Positions 1 through 8,497 of a stretch of 64,000 nucleotides of DNA are shown in pieces. Numbering within the stretch: the stretch's first letter is position 1; the number at the start of each line of letters is the position of its first letter. Position numbers and translations under genes: made by a program. Under the pieces are notes generated by a model. The model did no database searches. It was not told where the DNA came from and was given only the letters and a program-made list of their open reading frames with translations. Origin of the DNA: Nocardia bhagyanarayanae (lineage in GTDB: Bacteria; Actinomycetota; Actinomycetes; Mycobacteriales; Mycobacteriaceae); assembly GCF_006716565.1 (NCBI RefSeq), contig NZ_VFPG01000001.1, forward strand, positions 4,526,001-4,590,000, given 5' to 3'.

Positions 1-2
1 GC

Positions 3-788
3 GCTGACGAAACCACACCGGCGCGGCTCGCGACACTCTTGGCGGACAACGGATTCGGTCGATCGACCCTCACGGTGCTCGAGCAGCTCGGCGGGCCGTC
101 GGAACGCCTGCGCACCGCCACCGCGGCATTCTGGGATCTCGACGCGGGCGACCCGCTGAACGTCGTCGCCGTCGACTGCGTCGCCGATCCGGACTTCACC
201 CGCGTCACCCGCCTGCCCGGTCTGCCCGACACCGTCTACGGCGGTGACGGCCAGCTGACCAAGGCCGAGGTGCGGGCGTTGACCCTGGCCGCGCTCGCCC
301 CCGCACCGGGTGAATTGCTGTGGGACGTCGGCGGCGGCTCGGGCAGCATCGCCATCGAATGGTGCCGCACGCATCCCGCCTGTCGCGCGGTGACTTTCGA
401 GCGGCTGGAGCGACGCAGGGAGCAGATCACCGCCAACGCCAGCGCACTCGGTGTGCCGCACGTTCGAGTGCGCGGCGAGGTGCTCACCGAGCTGGCCGCC
501 GAGCACGAAATGCCTTCGCCCGACGCTGTTTTCGTCGGCGGCGGGGTGACCCAGCCTGGCCTGCTCGAGACATGCTTCGCCCATCTGCGCCAGGGCGGCA
601 GGCTGGTCGCGAACGCCGTCACCGCCGAATCGGAAGCGCTGCTGGTCGCCATGGCCGCCGCGCGGGGCGGTGAGCTGCGAAAGTTCCAGATCTATCGGGC
701 CGAGCCGCTCGGCGGCTTCACGGCGTGGCGTCCTCAGCTGCCCGTCGCGCAGTGGACAGTCGTCAAATCGGATCAGGGTTCACCCTGA
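3..788 (+). CDS. cobL: Precorrin-6Y C5,15-methyltransferase (decarboxylating), 3' part
   Basis: CobL methylates precorrin-6Y at C5 and C15 and decarboxylates the C12 acetate in aerobic cobalamin synthesis. The reading frame is open to the left edge and the first visible codons (A-D-E-T-T-P-A-R) already match the inside of the CobL family, so the 5' end lies outside the window. The internal TTG at 39 is not the real start. What is visible is the end of the CbiE-like half and all of the CbiT-like half, whose SAM-binding glycine motif reads G-G-G-S-G-S-I-A-I-E-W. A short secreted-protein gene and cobK follow on the same strand. Identity is strong; only the N-terminal domain is missing. Confidence 0.9.
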   Translation, partial: ADETTPARLATLLADNGFGRSTLTVLEQLGGPSERLRTATAAFWDLDAGDPLNVVAVDCVADPDFTRVTRLPGLPDTVYGGDGQLTKAEVRALTLAALAPAPGELLWDVGGGSGSIAIEWCRTHPACRAVTFERLERRREQITANASALGVPHVRVRGEVLTELAAEHEMPSPDAVFVGGGVTQPGLLETCFAHLRQGGRLVANAVTAESEALLVAMAAARGGELRKFQIYRAEPLGGFTAWRPQLPVAQWTVVKSDQGSP

Positions 789-809
789 AATCCTCGCTGT
801 GAGGGTGAA
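779..809 (+). terminator. Hairpin terminator after cobL
   Basis: TTCACCCT at 779-786 pairs perfectly with AGGGTGAA at 802-809 across a 15-base loop. The stem starts inside the last codons of cobL. There is no U-tract, as is common for actinobacterial terminators. Confidence 0.5.
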
Positions 810-884
810 ACACGCGCGTGTCAGCGGGTAGGGTCGGGCGCGAGATCCACTCGTTATCGGAAAACCGATTCCATGGGGAGATAG

Positions 885-1490
885 ATGAAGTACAAGAAGT
901 TCGCCGCCACCGCTCTTCTGGCCGTTGCCGCCACCGGTGTCACCGCGGGCACCACCTACGCCGCACCGGCCGAACCCCCGGCCGCCCAGGAACAGACCGC
1001 GCTCGCGGCGCAGGGCGAGGACCAGGGCGTCGGCTACACCGCGCGGCTGGCCGACGCGGGCAAGTCCATCGTCACCACCGTGACGGGCGGCGCGTTCACC
1101 CTGGACGCGGACGGTAAGGCCGTCACGCTGAAGAACGACGCGGGCGAGGTCGTCACGACCATCCCGCTCGCCGCGCGGGAGGCCAGCAACGGCGCGCCGG
1201 TGGAGATCGCCGCCGCGATCGACGCCGACGGCAAGTCGCTCACCCTGACCCCGAAGGCCGACGTGGTCGCCGTGCAGGACATCGGCGCCCAGGAGTGGTT
1301 CTTCGCCGAACTGCAGCGCGCCTCGCTCGGCGCGGCGGTCGGCGCCGTGATCGGCGGCCTGATCGGTCTGCTCGGTCTCGTGGTCGGCGTCATTCCCGGC
1401 GCCATCATCGGCGGCGTGATCGGCCTGCTCGTCGCGGGCGGCCCCTCGCTGCTGAACGCGGGCATCGCGTACTTCAGCGGTCAGCCCTGA
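885..1490 (+). CDS. Small secreted protein with glycine-zipper C-terminus
   Basis: This 201-residue protein has a signal peptide (M-K-Y-K-K, then a hydrophobic alanine-rich stretch and a cleavage site near A-Y-A-A-P, residues 24-27). A beta-rich middle follows, and a C-terminal hydrophobic region (about 145-190) is full of G-x-x-x-G steps (I-G-G-L-I-G, I-I-G-G-V-I-G). It is a paralogue of the gene at 13078: both have the Y-T-A start of the mature core, a middle ending in L-T-L-T-P, and the same zipper tail. Families like this recur in Nocardia and Rhodococcus as uncharacterised secreted proteins (perhaps DUF8020; not checked). The start follows GGGAG. The stop overlaps the likely cobK start. 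Function unknown; the tail suggests membrane or cell-envelope association. Confidence 0.75.
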   Translation: MKYKKFAATALLAVAATGVTAGTTYAAPAEPPAAQEQTALAAQGEDQGVGYTARLADAGKSIVTTVTGGAFTLDADGKAVTLKNDAGEVVTTIPLAAREASNGAPVEIAAAIDADGKSLTLTPKADVVAVQDIGAQEWFFAELQRASLGAAVGAVIGGLIGLLGLVVGVIPGAIIGGVIGLLVAGGPSLLNAGIAYFSGQP

Positions 1491-2236
1491 GAACGCTGAT
1501 CCTGGGCGGCACCGCCGAAGCGCGGGAACTGGCCCACATCGCTTCCGGCGAGCGAGGATTCGAGATCGTCTCCTCGCTCGCCGGTCGTGTTCGCGACCCT
1601 CGGTTGCCGGAGGGATCGGTCAGGATCGGCGGCTTCGGCGGCGTCGCGGGTTTGCGTGAGTGGCTGGGAGCCAACGGTATCGACGTCATCGTCGACGCCA
1701 CACACCCGTTCGCGGGCACGATCACCGCGAACGCCGCCGCGGCCGTGCGGGGCTCGGGCGTGCCGCTGGTGCATGTGCGGCGGCCGGGCTGGACCGAGGC
1801 GCCGGGCGATCGATGGATTCGCGTGCCCGATCTCGCGGCCGCGGCGCACGCGCTCCCGGAACTGGGCGAGCGAGTATTCCTCACCATCGGCAGGCAGGGC
1901 GTCGGCGCGTTCGCCGGACTCACCGAACAGTGGTTCCTGATCCGCGCCATCGACCCGCCGGAAACCGAGCTGCCCCCGAATCACGAAGTGCTGCTCGCCC
2001 GCGGGCCTTTCACCGTGGACGAGGAATCCCGGCTGCTGGCTCGGCACCGCATCGATGTGCTGGTCACCAAGGACAGCGGCGGCGACCGCACCTACGCCAA
2101 ACTGGCCGCCGCGCGGGCGGCCGATCTGCCCGTGCTGATGGTCGACCGGCCGCCACTGCCCGCCGGAGCGGAGGTCGTCGAAACGGTGTCCGAGGCGTGG
2201 GAATGGTTGCGAGCCAAGGAATCCGGGGTCCGCTGA
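1487..2236 (+). CDS. cobK: Precorrin-6A reductase
   Basis: CobK reduces precorrin-6A to dihydro-precorrin-6A with NADPH. The product opens with the family signature L-I-L-G-G-T-A-E-A-R-E-L-A and carries V-D-A-T-H-P-F-A about 60 residues in. The C-terminal V-T-K-D-S-G-G block is also typical, and the length (about 249 residues) is normal. No ATG, GTG or TTG lies where the family begins. The only nearby initiator is CTG at 1487, overlapping the stop of the upstream gene in a CTGA arrangement, which suggests translational coupling. A longer start inside the upstream gene is possible but would add non-homologous residues. The function call is firm; the start is not. Confidence 0.88.
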   Translation: MRTLILGGTAEARELAHIASGERGFEIVSSLAGRVRDPRLPEGSVRIGGFGGVAGLREWLGANGIDVIVDATHPFAGTITANAAAAVRGSGVPLVHVRRPGWTEAPGDRWIRVPDLAAAAHALPELGERVFLTIGRQGVGAFAGLTEQWFLIRAIDPPETELPPNHEVLLARGPFTVDEESRLLARHRIDVLVTKDSGGDRTYAKLAAARAADLPVLMVDRPPLPAGAEVVETVSEAWEWLRAKESGVR

Positions 2237-2761
2237 TCAGCGCCTGAGCAGCTCGGGCAGCCGATCGAACCAGGCGAGCACCGCGCGCTCGTAGCCGATG
2301 CCGAACTCCAGCGTGGCCCGCTGGTGCGGCCGCAGGCTGTCGCACTCGTCCTTCAGGTAGCGATCGAGGCGGCGCTGGTGCACCTCGCGGTTGGCTGCGA
2401 TGATCCGATCGAGGTGCTCGGGGTCGACGTGGTCGCCGAACGACATGGTGAGCAGCAGCGGCACCCGGATCGTCTCCGCGCCGGGATCGCGGGTGACCCA
2501 TTCGAGGAACGCCTCGCGGCCCGCGTCGGTGATCCGGTAGGGCGTGCGCTCGCGCGCCCCGGTCTCGCCCTTGGCGACCAGCCCGGCGGCGTCCATCGCG
2601 GCCAGCTCGCGATACACCTGGCTCTGGGTGATCGTCCAGAAATCGCCGATCCGGTCCTGGGCGAGCGCCACCAGGTCCCAGCCGGACATCGGCCCCTCGT
2701 GCAGGAAACCGAGCAGCGAGGCGGCTGTCGAATTCAGCGGTTTGCGCCGGGTCGTCGCCAT
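2237..2761 (-). CDS. PadR-family transcriptional regulator
   Basis: This 174-residue protein has an N-terminal winged helix (about 8-85: S-L-L-G-F-L, S-G-W-D-L, then the conserved Q-V-Y-R-E-L-A recognition region). A C-terminal helical dimerisation domain of the Vir_C type (about 100-170) follows. PadR proteins repress their own and neighbouring genes and respond to small ligands. The start lies just below a 13-base inverted repeat at 2782-2794. It is convergent with cobK, with the two stops abutting. It does not look like a cobalamin gene, so it probably belongs to an insertion in the cob cluster. Confidence 0.82.
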   Translation of the reverse strand: MATTRRKPLNSTAASLLGFLHEGPMSGWDLVALAQDRIGDFWTITQSQVYRELAAMDAAGLVAKGETGARERTPYRITDAGREAFLEWVTRDPGAETIRVPLLLTMSFGDHVDPEHLDRIIAANREVHQRRLDRYLKDECDSLRPHQRATLEFGIGYERAVLAWFDRLPELLRR

Positions 2762-2781
2762 CGGCCGCTCCCTTCTCGACG

Positions 2782-2794
2782 TTCCATAGTGGAA
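2782..2794. promoter_or_regulatory. Putative PadR autoregulatory operator
   Basis: TTCCATAGTGGAA is a 5+3+5 inverted repeat 20 bases upstream of the padR start. Its location fits autoregulation; binding is inferred. Confidence 0.4.
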
Positions 2795-2831
2795 TGTTAG
2801 CGGAACAACCGCGCTGTCCGCGTTCGGGTTC

Positions 2832-3319
2832 TCAATCGCTTCGTCGCGCGGCGTCCGGCCCGGGTATACGCCGGAGCAGGTGCGCGAGCAGTTCGGTCGC
2901 CGCCTCGTTGGTGTGAACGCCGGCCACCATACTCTGCGTGAGCGCGGCGGCGGCGAACACGATGACGGTGGCGTCGAGGTCGGCGTCGGCCGAGCCGCCC
3001 GCCCGGCGCAGCTGGTCGGCGACCGCGGCGATCAACCACTGTGTGCCGCCGAGGGTTTCGTCCGCGGACAGGCCCGACCCGGCGAGCATGGCGGCCTGGA
3101 AGGCGCCGAGCACCACGGTGTCCTGGCGCCGCTGCTCGTTCATCGGCAGCAGTTCCTCGAGCATCGCGTAGACGACGTCGCGCGGTGCGGCCTGGTCGCC
3201 GAGTGCGGCGAACCGCCTGGCGAAGCGGTCACCCGCGTCGGCGCTCACCGCGCGATGACCCGCCGCGCGGCGTCGGTGATCTCCCGCCTGCGCTGCTCGT
3301 GGTCCACCAGCCGCGGCAC
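2832..3319 (-). pseudogene. TetR-family regulator, DNA-binding domain deleted
   Basis: A GTG at 3317-3319 with an upstream AGGAG begins a typical TetR N-terminus (M-P-R-L-V-D-H-E-Q-R-R-R-E-I-T-D-A-A-R-R-V-I-A-R, residues 1-24). It stops at TGA 3245-3247. The C-terminal ligand/dimerisation half continues in another frame from GTG 3246-3248 for 138 residues (R-F-A-R-R-F-A-A-L-G to P-D-A-A-R-R-S-D). The roughly 45 residues that should lie between, including the helix-turn-helix and the usual Q-Y-Y-F motif, are absent. An out-of-frame deletion of the DNA-binding domain explains this. Stop and new start overlap as GTGA, so the C-terminal half might still be translated by reinitiation, but it could not bind DNA on its own. 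Confidence 0.75.
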
Positions 3320-3370
3320 AACGGTCTCCTTTCGTCCTCGCGAAGAAGCCTCATGGTAGGGCTGCGCGAG

Positions 3371-5083
3371 TCAGCGACGGTGGTAGCGCCGCGAGGTGTA
3401 GACGCGAGTGCCGGTCGGGGTATCGACCGCCGCGGTGGTGGACGCGCCGATGATCAGCAGGGTGCGCATGTCCACGTCGGCCGGGTCGAGATCGACGAGC
3501 GACACCACCCGGACCGACTCGGTGGGTCCGCCGACGTCGCGGCCGAGCACCACCGGGGTGTCCGGCTTGCGATGCTCCAGCAGCAGATCGCGCATCGCGC
3601 CGACCTGCCAGGTGCGTTGCGAGGACGCCGGGTTGTAGATGGCGATCGCCATGTCGGCCGCGGCCACGGCCGAAAGGCGTTGCGCCACTACCTCCCACGG
3701 CTTGAGCCGGTCGGAGAGCGAGATCATGGCGTAGTCGTGGCCGAGCGGCGCGCCGACCCGGCTGGCCACGGCGTTGGCCGCGGTGAGGCCGGGCAGCACC
3801 CGCACCGGCACGTCCTGCCACTGCGGGTCGGCGGATTCCTCCAGCACCGCCGCCGCCATCGCGAACACCCCGGGGTCGCCGGAGGAGACCACCACGACCC
3901 TGGCGCCGCGCTTGGCCAGATCCAGGGCCATGGCGGCGCGTTCGGACTCCACGCGATTGTCGCTGGCGTGTCTGTGTTGTCCCGGGCGCGGCGGTACGCG
4001 GTCGATGTAGGTGGTGTAGCCGACGAGATCGGTGGCGGCGTTCAGCGCCTCCCGCACCTCGGGGGTGGTCCAGTCCGGTGAGCCGGGGCCGAGACCGACG
4101 ACCACGACCTCGCCGATCGAATCCGCTTGCGCGGGTGAACCATCGGAGGGCGCGCTCGCCGAAATCGAATCCGCCTGCGCGGGTCGAGCACCGGAGGATT
4201 CGCCCTCCGGCATCGAATCCGCTCGAGCCCGAAGCGCAGCGGCGTCCTCGGCGGCCGAGCGGGAGGCGCTCACCGAAGTCGATACGTCGGTCGAGGCGGT
4301 CGTCACTCGAGCGGAGCGCGCTTCTGCCGTCGCGGCGGAACTCCTCGGCAGCGGCGTGGTCGGCGGCGGACCCGGCACCAGCGTGATCGAGAAGTACGGT
4401 ACGTCGGCGTCGTTCACCTCGGCGGCGGTACGCACCTGCTCGCGGTCGGTGCTCGCCCGCTCCACGTAGTAGGCGTCGTCGAGCCGTCCCGCGTCCGAGA
4501 GTGCCTGCCGCACACCTGGATACGTGCGGCCGAGCTTCATGATCGCGGCGGCGTCGGTGTCGCGCAGGCGGCGGGTCAGTTCCTCCGTCGGCATGGTGCC
4601 GGGCAGCACCGTCAGCACTTGCTCGCCCTCCACCAGCGGGGTGCCGAGCGCCGCCGACGCCGCGCTCACCGAGGTGATGCCGGGCACGATCTCGGCCTCG
4701 AAGCGGTCCGCCAGCCTGCGGTGCATATGCATGTACGAGCTGTAGAACAGCGGATCACCGGCGGCGAGCAGGGCGACGGAGCGGCCCGCCGCCAGGTGCG
4801 CGGCCAGCCGCTCGGCGGCCTGTTCGTAGAACTCGTCGATCGCGCCCTGATAGCCGCCGGGATGGTCGGTGGTCTCCGTCGTCACCGGGTAGACCAGGTG
4901 CTCCTCGAGCTGGCCCGGCCGCATGTACGGCGCGGCGATGCCGCGCGAGATGCTACGCCCGTGCCGCGCGCTGTGAAACGCGATCACGTCGGCGGCCGCG
5001 ATGATCCGCGCCGCCTTGACGGTCACCAGTTCGGGATCGCCCGGCCCGAGTCCGATACCCCAGAGTTTGCCCGGTGTCGTCAT
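3371..5083 (-). CDS. cobIJ: Fused precorrin-2 C20-methyltransferase / precorrin-3B C17-methyltransferase
   Basis: This 570-residue bifunctional enzyme performs the C20 and C17 methylations of the aerobic cobalamin route. Residues about 5-235 are Cob[17 protein letters not shown] at the N-terminus, A-G-D-P-L-F-Y-S-S and P-G-I-T-S-V further in. Residues about 326-565 are Cob[18 protein letters not shown] and [11 protein letters not shown]. The same fusion is known in mycobacteria. Between them lies a low-complexity linker of about 90 residues containing a 16-residue repeat (see 4116-4259), which makes this protein longer than the roughly 500-residue mycobacterial fusion. The start overlaps the cobH stop as ATGA, so the two are co-translated. 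Confidence 0.93.
   Translation of the reverse strand: MTTPGKLWGIGLGPGDPELVTVKAARIIAAADVIAFHSARHGRSISRGIAAPYMRPGQLEEHLVYPVTTETTDHPGGYQGAIDEFYEQAAERLAAHLAAGRSVALLAAGDPLFYSSYMHMHRRLADRFEAEIVPGITSVSAASAALGTPLVEGEQVLTVLPGTMPTEELTRRLRDTDAAAIMKLGRTYPGVRQALSDAGRLDDAYYVERASTDREQVRTAAEVNDADVPYFSITLVPGPPPTTPLPRSSAATAEARSARVTTASTDVSTSVSASRSAAEDAAALRARADSMPEGESSGARPAQADSISASAPSDGSPAQADSIGEVVVVGLGPGSPDWTTPEVREALNAATDLVGYTTYIDRVPPRPGQHRHASDNRVESERAAMALDLAKRGARVVVVSSGDPGVFAMAAAVLEESADPQWQDVPVRVLPGLTAANAVASRVGAPLGHDYAMISLSDRLKPWEVVAQRLSAVAAADMAIAIYNPASSQRTWQVGAMRDLLLEHRKPDTPVVLGRDVGGPTESVRVVSLVDLDPADVDMRTLLIIGASTTAAVDTPTGTRVYTSRRYHRR
4116..4259. repeat. 48-base tandem repeat inside the cobIJ linker
   Basis: Near-identical blocks (ATCGAATCCGCTTGCGCGGG, ATCGAATCCGCCTGCGCGGG, ATCGAATCCGCTCGAGCCCG) begin at 4116, 4164 and 4212, exactly 48 bases apart. 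The unit is a multiple of three, and on the minus strand it encodes a 16-residue repeat beginning A-D-S-I/M and ending P-A-Q. It sits between the two catalytic domains and does not break the frame. Confidence 0.85.
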
Positions 5084-5715
5084 TCCGCTTCGCTCGCAAT
5101 CGCGTTCAGTGCCGACGCGGTGATGGCGCTGCCGCCGCGCCTGCCGCGCACCGTCAGGTATTCGACGCCGCCGTACGCCGCCAAGGCGTCCTTGGACTCG
5201 GCGGCGCCGACGAAGCCGACGGGGATGCCGAGGATCGCGGCCGGGCGCGGGGCGCCCGCGTCGAGCATGTCCAGCAGGTGGAACAGCGCGGTCGGCGCGT
5301 TGCCGATGGCGACGACCGCGCCGTCCAGCCGGTCACGCCACAGCTCCAGCGCCGCCGCCGAACGCGTATTGCCCAGTGCCGCGGCAAGTTCCGGCACGCG
5401 CGGGTCGGCAAGGGTGCAGATCACCTCGTTGTCGGCGGGCAGTCGCTTGCGGGTGACGCCGGAGGCGACCATCTGCGCGTCGCAGAGGATCGGCGCGCCC
5501 GCGTGCAACGCCGCCCTGGCCGCCGCGACGACACCGGGGGAGAAGGCGATGTCCTCGGTGAGATCCACCTGTCCGCAGCCGTGGATCATGCGCACCACCA
5601 CCCGCGCCACATCCGGCGGGAAGGCGCTCAGATCCGCCTCGGCTCGGATCGTCGCGAACGACTGCCGATAGATCTCGGCCCCGTCGGTGAGGTAGCTGGT
5701 GCGCACGTCGGACAT
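5080..5715 (-). CDS. cobH: Precorrin-8X methylmutase
   Basis: CobH moves the C11 methyl of precorrin-8X to C12 to give hydrogenobyrinate. The 211-residue product begins with the family pattern [17 protein letters not shown]. It holds M-I-H-G-C-G-Q-V-D with the catalytic histidine, and G-N-A-P-T-A-L-F and [11 protein letters not shown] further on. ATG 5715 is preferred to the GTG at 5724 because AGGGTGGA lies 5 bases before it. The stop overlaps the cobIJ start. Its upstream neighbour is an unrelated Lrp regulator. Confidence 0.93.
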   Translation of the reverse strand: MSDVRTSYLTDGAEIYRQSFATIRAEADLSAFPPDVARVVVRMIHGCGQVDLTEDIAFSPGVVAAARAALHAGAPILCDAQMVASGVTRKRLPADNEVICTLADPRVPELAAALGNTRSAAALELWRDRLDGAVVAIGNAPTALFHLLDMLDAGAPRPAAILGIPVGFVGAAESKDALAAYGGVEYLTVRGRRGGSAITASALNAIASEAE

Positions 5716-5778
5716 GGCGTCCACCCTAAGGCGCGGCCGGGCAGAGGCCGCCCACAGCCCCGTGATGACCGGGAGGAC

Positions 5779-6216
5779 TCAGGTGCGTGGTCGTTCGAGG
5801 ATGCGGGACATGACGATCGCGCTGCGGGTACGTCCGACGCGCGCGTTCTCCCTGATTCGCTCCACGGTCGACTCGATCTCGGCCATGTCGGTGGCCATCA
5901 CGTGCACCAGCGCGTCGGCCTCGCCCGCGATCGTCCACACGCCGACCACCTGCGGGATCGGCTCCAGGCTTCGGCGCAGTTCGGCCGGGGTGATGTTGTC
6001 GCGGTAGTACACCTCGACGTAGGCCTCGGTCGTCCAGCCCAGCGCCGCCGGATTCACCAATGCCGTGAAGCCGGTGATCTGACCGCTGGCGACCATGCGG
6101 TCCACCCGGCGCTTGACCGCGGGCGCGGAGAGACCCACCGCGGACCCGATCTCCTGGAAGGAGGCGCGCGCCGAGCGCAGCAGGTGGCCGAGGATCTGGC
6201 GGTCGGTATCGTCCAT
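5779..6216 (-). CDS. Lrp/AsnC-family transcriptional regulator
   Basis: This 145-residue regulator has an N-terminal HTH (about 1-60: M-D-D-T-D-R-Q-I-L, then A-V-K-R-R-V-D-R-M) and a C-terminal RAM ligand-binding domain (about 65-140). It starts at ATG 6216 behind GGAAGAG, with GTG 6219 as an alternative. It diverges from the amidinohydrolase at 6353, the same pairing as Rv2324/Rv2323c in M. tuberculosis. It probably senses an amino acid and controls that enzyme. Repeats between the two genes (6236-6297) are candidate binding sites. Confidence 0.85.
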   Translation of the reverse strand: MDDTDRQILGHLLRSARASFQEIGSAVGLSAPAVKRRVDRMVASGQITGFTALVNPAALGWTTEAYVEVYYRDNITPAELRRSLEPIPQVVGVWTIAGEADALVHVMATDMAEIESTVERIRENARVGRTRSAIVMSRILERPRT

Positions 6217-6235
6217 CACAGCTCTTCCTACGTGA

Positions 6236-6297
6236 CGCAATGATTCGCCGTTTCACGGTGGATCTGCGCAACGATTCAGCATTTCCCACGCAATGGT
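6236..6297. promoter_or_regulatory. Direct-repeat array between the Lrp gene and the amidinohydrolase
   Basis: CGCAATGATTC (6236-6246), CGCAACGATTC (6267-6277) and the partial CGCAATGGT (6289-6297) recur in the divergent promoter region. Several spaced half-sites are typical for octameric Lrp proteins. Binding is inferred from position. Confidence 0.4.
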
Positions 6298-6352
6298 AGG
6301 CCCATTACCTTCGTGGCAGCCGTATTCACCGCGCCTCACTCCGGGAGCCACG

Positions 6353-7195
6353 ATGACCTCAGTAGCTACCCTCCAGACCACCGAGCCCGCCCCCGCACGC
6401 CGACCCGTGCCGCGCCGGTTCGTGATGTGTCGACCCGACCACTTCGACGTCCGGTACTCGATCAACCCGTGGATGAACCCGGACGCGCCGGTGAACCGCG
6501 CGCTGGCGCTCGCCCAGTGGGACGCTCTGCGCGCGACCTTCGAGCGCTACGGTCACCGCGTCGACGTAGTGCCCGGCGAACCCGGTCTGCCCGACATGGT
6601 GTTCGCCGCCAACAGCGGACTGGCCGTCGGCGACCGGATCATGTCCGCGCGCTTCACCCATCCCGAACGCGCCGCCGAGGGTCCCGCCTTCCACCGCTGG
6701 TTCGCCGGACGAGGCGCCGACGTCGCCGCGGCCGCGGAACTCAACGAAGGCGAGGGCGATTTCGCGTTGATCGGCGGCCGGTTCCTGGCGGGCACCGGCT
6801 TCCGCAGTTCCGCGGCGGCCCACCGCGAGGTCGAGCTGCACTTCGGAATCCCGGTCGTGTCACTGGAATTGGTGGACCCGCGGTTCTACCACCTGGACAC
6901 CGTCTTGATGGTCCTCGACGACACCACCATCGCCTACTACCCGCCCGCCTTCGACGAGACCAGCCGCACCATCCTCGCCGGCCTGTTCCCGGACGCGGTC
7001 GAGGCGACCGACGCCGACGCCGCGGTCCTCGGCTTGAACGGGGTGTCCGACGGGTATCACGTCTTCCTCAGCCCGCACGCGACCGACCTCGCCGCCGCCC
7101 TCCGCGCCCGCGGCTACCTTCCGGTTCCGGTGGACGTCTCGGAGTTGCTGAAGGCGGGCGGCGGGATCAAGTGCTGCACGCTCGAATTGCATTGA
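6353..7195 (+). CDS. Dimethylargininase-like amidinohydrolase
   Basis: This 280-residue guanidino-group-modifying enzyme of the dimethylarginine dimethylaminohydrolase/arginine deiminase superfamily probably hydrolyses arginine or a methylated arginine to citrulline. Visible family motifs are N-P-W-M-N (residues 36-40), D-M-V-F-A-A-N-S-G, N-E-G-E-G-D-F, F-Y-H-L-D-T with the catalytic histidine, and a C-terminal G-G-G-I-K-C-C with the nucleophilic cysteine. The start at 6353 follows GGGAG; the frame is open further upstream but without homology. Its divergent Lrp neighbour suggests amino-acid-responsive control. Mycobacterial relatives sit beside ornithine aminotransferase genes, which are absent here. 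Confidence 0.8.
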   Translation: MTSVATLQTTEPAPARRPVPRRFVMCRPDHFDVRYSINPWMNPDAPVNRALALAQWDALRATFERYGHRVDVVPGEPGLPDMVFAANSGLAVGDRIMSARFTHPERAAEGPAFHRWFAGRGADVAAAAELNEGEGDFALIGGRFLAGTGFRSSAAAHREVELHFGIPVVSLELVDPRFYHLDTVLMVLDDTTIAYYPPAFDETSRTILAGLFPDAVEATDADAAVLGLNGVSDGYHVFLSPHATDLAAALRARGYLPVPVDVSELLKAGGGIKCCTLELH

Positions 7196-7223
7196 TCCCG
7201 AGCTTCGGACGGTAGCCGCGTGC

Positions 7224-8399
7224 TCAGTCGACGCGGTAGCCGTCGGGCGTCGCCACCACGTCGGTGACCTCGCCGCGGGGTCTGCCACAGCGGCGGTCGC
7301 AGCCGGACCAGTGCTGACGTCCGCCGACCGTGACTTCCTCGGCGGGAACGAGGTGCCCGGTCTCGGCCGACGCTCCCTCCGGCAGGACGCGCCCGGATTC
7401 GACGGCCGCGGTCACATCGGCGCGCACGTCGGTCAGCGCCTTCGCGCAACCCGGCTGACCGGCGCACGCGCTGACGTGCAGCCACGGTGACGCGGCGTCG
7501 AAGATCAAGCCCATCGGAGCGAGCACGCGCACCACCTGCTCGGCGGCCCACTCCGCGAGGTCCGCGATGACCAGGCCGCGCCACGGCGTGATGATCACCG
7601 GGCGTTCCACCGCCGCGACGAACTCGGCGAGCCGCGCGTCGAGCGCGCCGAGCCGGACGCCCGCGCCGAGCGCGACCAGGCCGTCGTCCTGATCCAGCCA
7701 GCCGATCGGAACGTCCTGGGCGGCAGCGATTTCCACGCGCTTCGTGCCGGGCGTCAGGCCCAGCGACGCCACGATCCTGGCCGGACCGTCCGGGACCTCG
7801 TGCAGCCGCCATTGTCCCGAACTCACCTCGAGAAAACTCTCGGCAGCGGCCAGCACGACATCGACCGCCTCGGCCCCGGTGACGCGAACGCCGGTATCGA
7901 CCCCGGCCAGCAGCAGCGCGAACTCGTCGGGACCGACGGCATGGACGCCGATGTCCCCGTCCAGACCGCTGACATCGCCGCGTCCGTCGTCGAGCGTGAA
8001 CAGCACCCGCCCCGGCAAGTCCGCCAACCGGGGCGTCGCGCACAGCCGGGTGTCGAGATCGCCCACCAGCCCCCGCACGTCCGCCGGCCCGCCGACCCGT
8101 CCGGACAGCGGCGAGGCGACGATGTTCCGCACGCGTTCGTGGGTCCGGCTCGGCAGCAGACCCGCGGCGGTCAAGCGCTCGGTGAGCGCCACGGCGTCGC
8201 GCACCTGCCGCAGCTGAAGATTGCCGCGGGAGGTCAGTTCGATCGCGCCGTCACCGAGTTCGCTCGCCGCGGCCGCCAGGGCGAGCACCTGGTCCGAGGT
8301 GAGCCGTCCGCCCGGCACCCGGATGCGCGCGAGCGGTCCGTCGGCGGCCTGATGCAGACGCAGCACGCCGGGGCAGGAATCGGGGGCGGTTCGGGTCAT
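7224..8399 (-). CDS. cobG: Precorrin-3B synthase
   Basis: CobG hydroxylates precorrin-3A at C20 with gamma-lactone formation, using oxygen and an Fe-S centre. The 391-residue product has the nitrite/sulfite-reductase-like fold: two ferredoxin-like half-domains (the first near T-S-R-G-N-L-Q-L-R) and the iron-sulfur cysteines C-A-G-Q-P-G-C followed by C-D-R-R-C near the C-terminus. Those C-x5-C and C-x3-C spacings are typical of the family. It is transcribed away from cobN and stands between the amidinohydrolase and an NTF2-like gene. Presence of CobG marks the aerobic pathway. Confidence 0.9.
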   Translation of the reverse strand: MTRTAPDSCPGVLRLHQAADGPLARIRVPGGRLTSDQVLALAAAASELGDGAIELTSRGNLQLRQVRDAVALTERLTAAGLLPSRTHERVRNIVASPLSGRVGGPADVRGLVGDLDTRLCATPRLADLPGRVLFTLDDGRGDVSGLDGDIGVHAVGPDEFALLLAGVDTGVRVTGAEAVDVVLAAAESFLEVSSGQWRLHEVPDGPARIVASLGLTPGTKRVEIAAAQDVPIGWLDQDDGLVALGAGVRLGALDARLAEFVAAVERPVIITPWRGLVIADLAEWAAEQVVRVLAPMGLIFDAASPWLHVSACAGQPGCAKALTDVRADVTAAVESGRVLPEGASAETGHLVPAEEVTVGGRQHWSGCDRRCGRPRGEVTDVVATPDGYRVD

Positions 8400-8497
8400 A
8401 GCTCCTTCAGCCTACGTGCGCGAGCTCGGCGCGAACCCATGCGCGGCGCCGGAGTTCGCCGAGCGCCGAGACCCGCTCCATCGATAGGGTGGCGGAC

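Noticed and set aside
4116..4259. Possible CRISPR-like repeat array
   Set aside because: The 48-base units are tandem with related sequence throughout, in frame inside cobIJ, and there are no unique spacers or cas genes.
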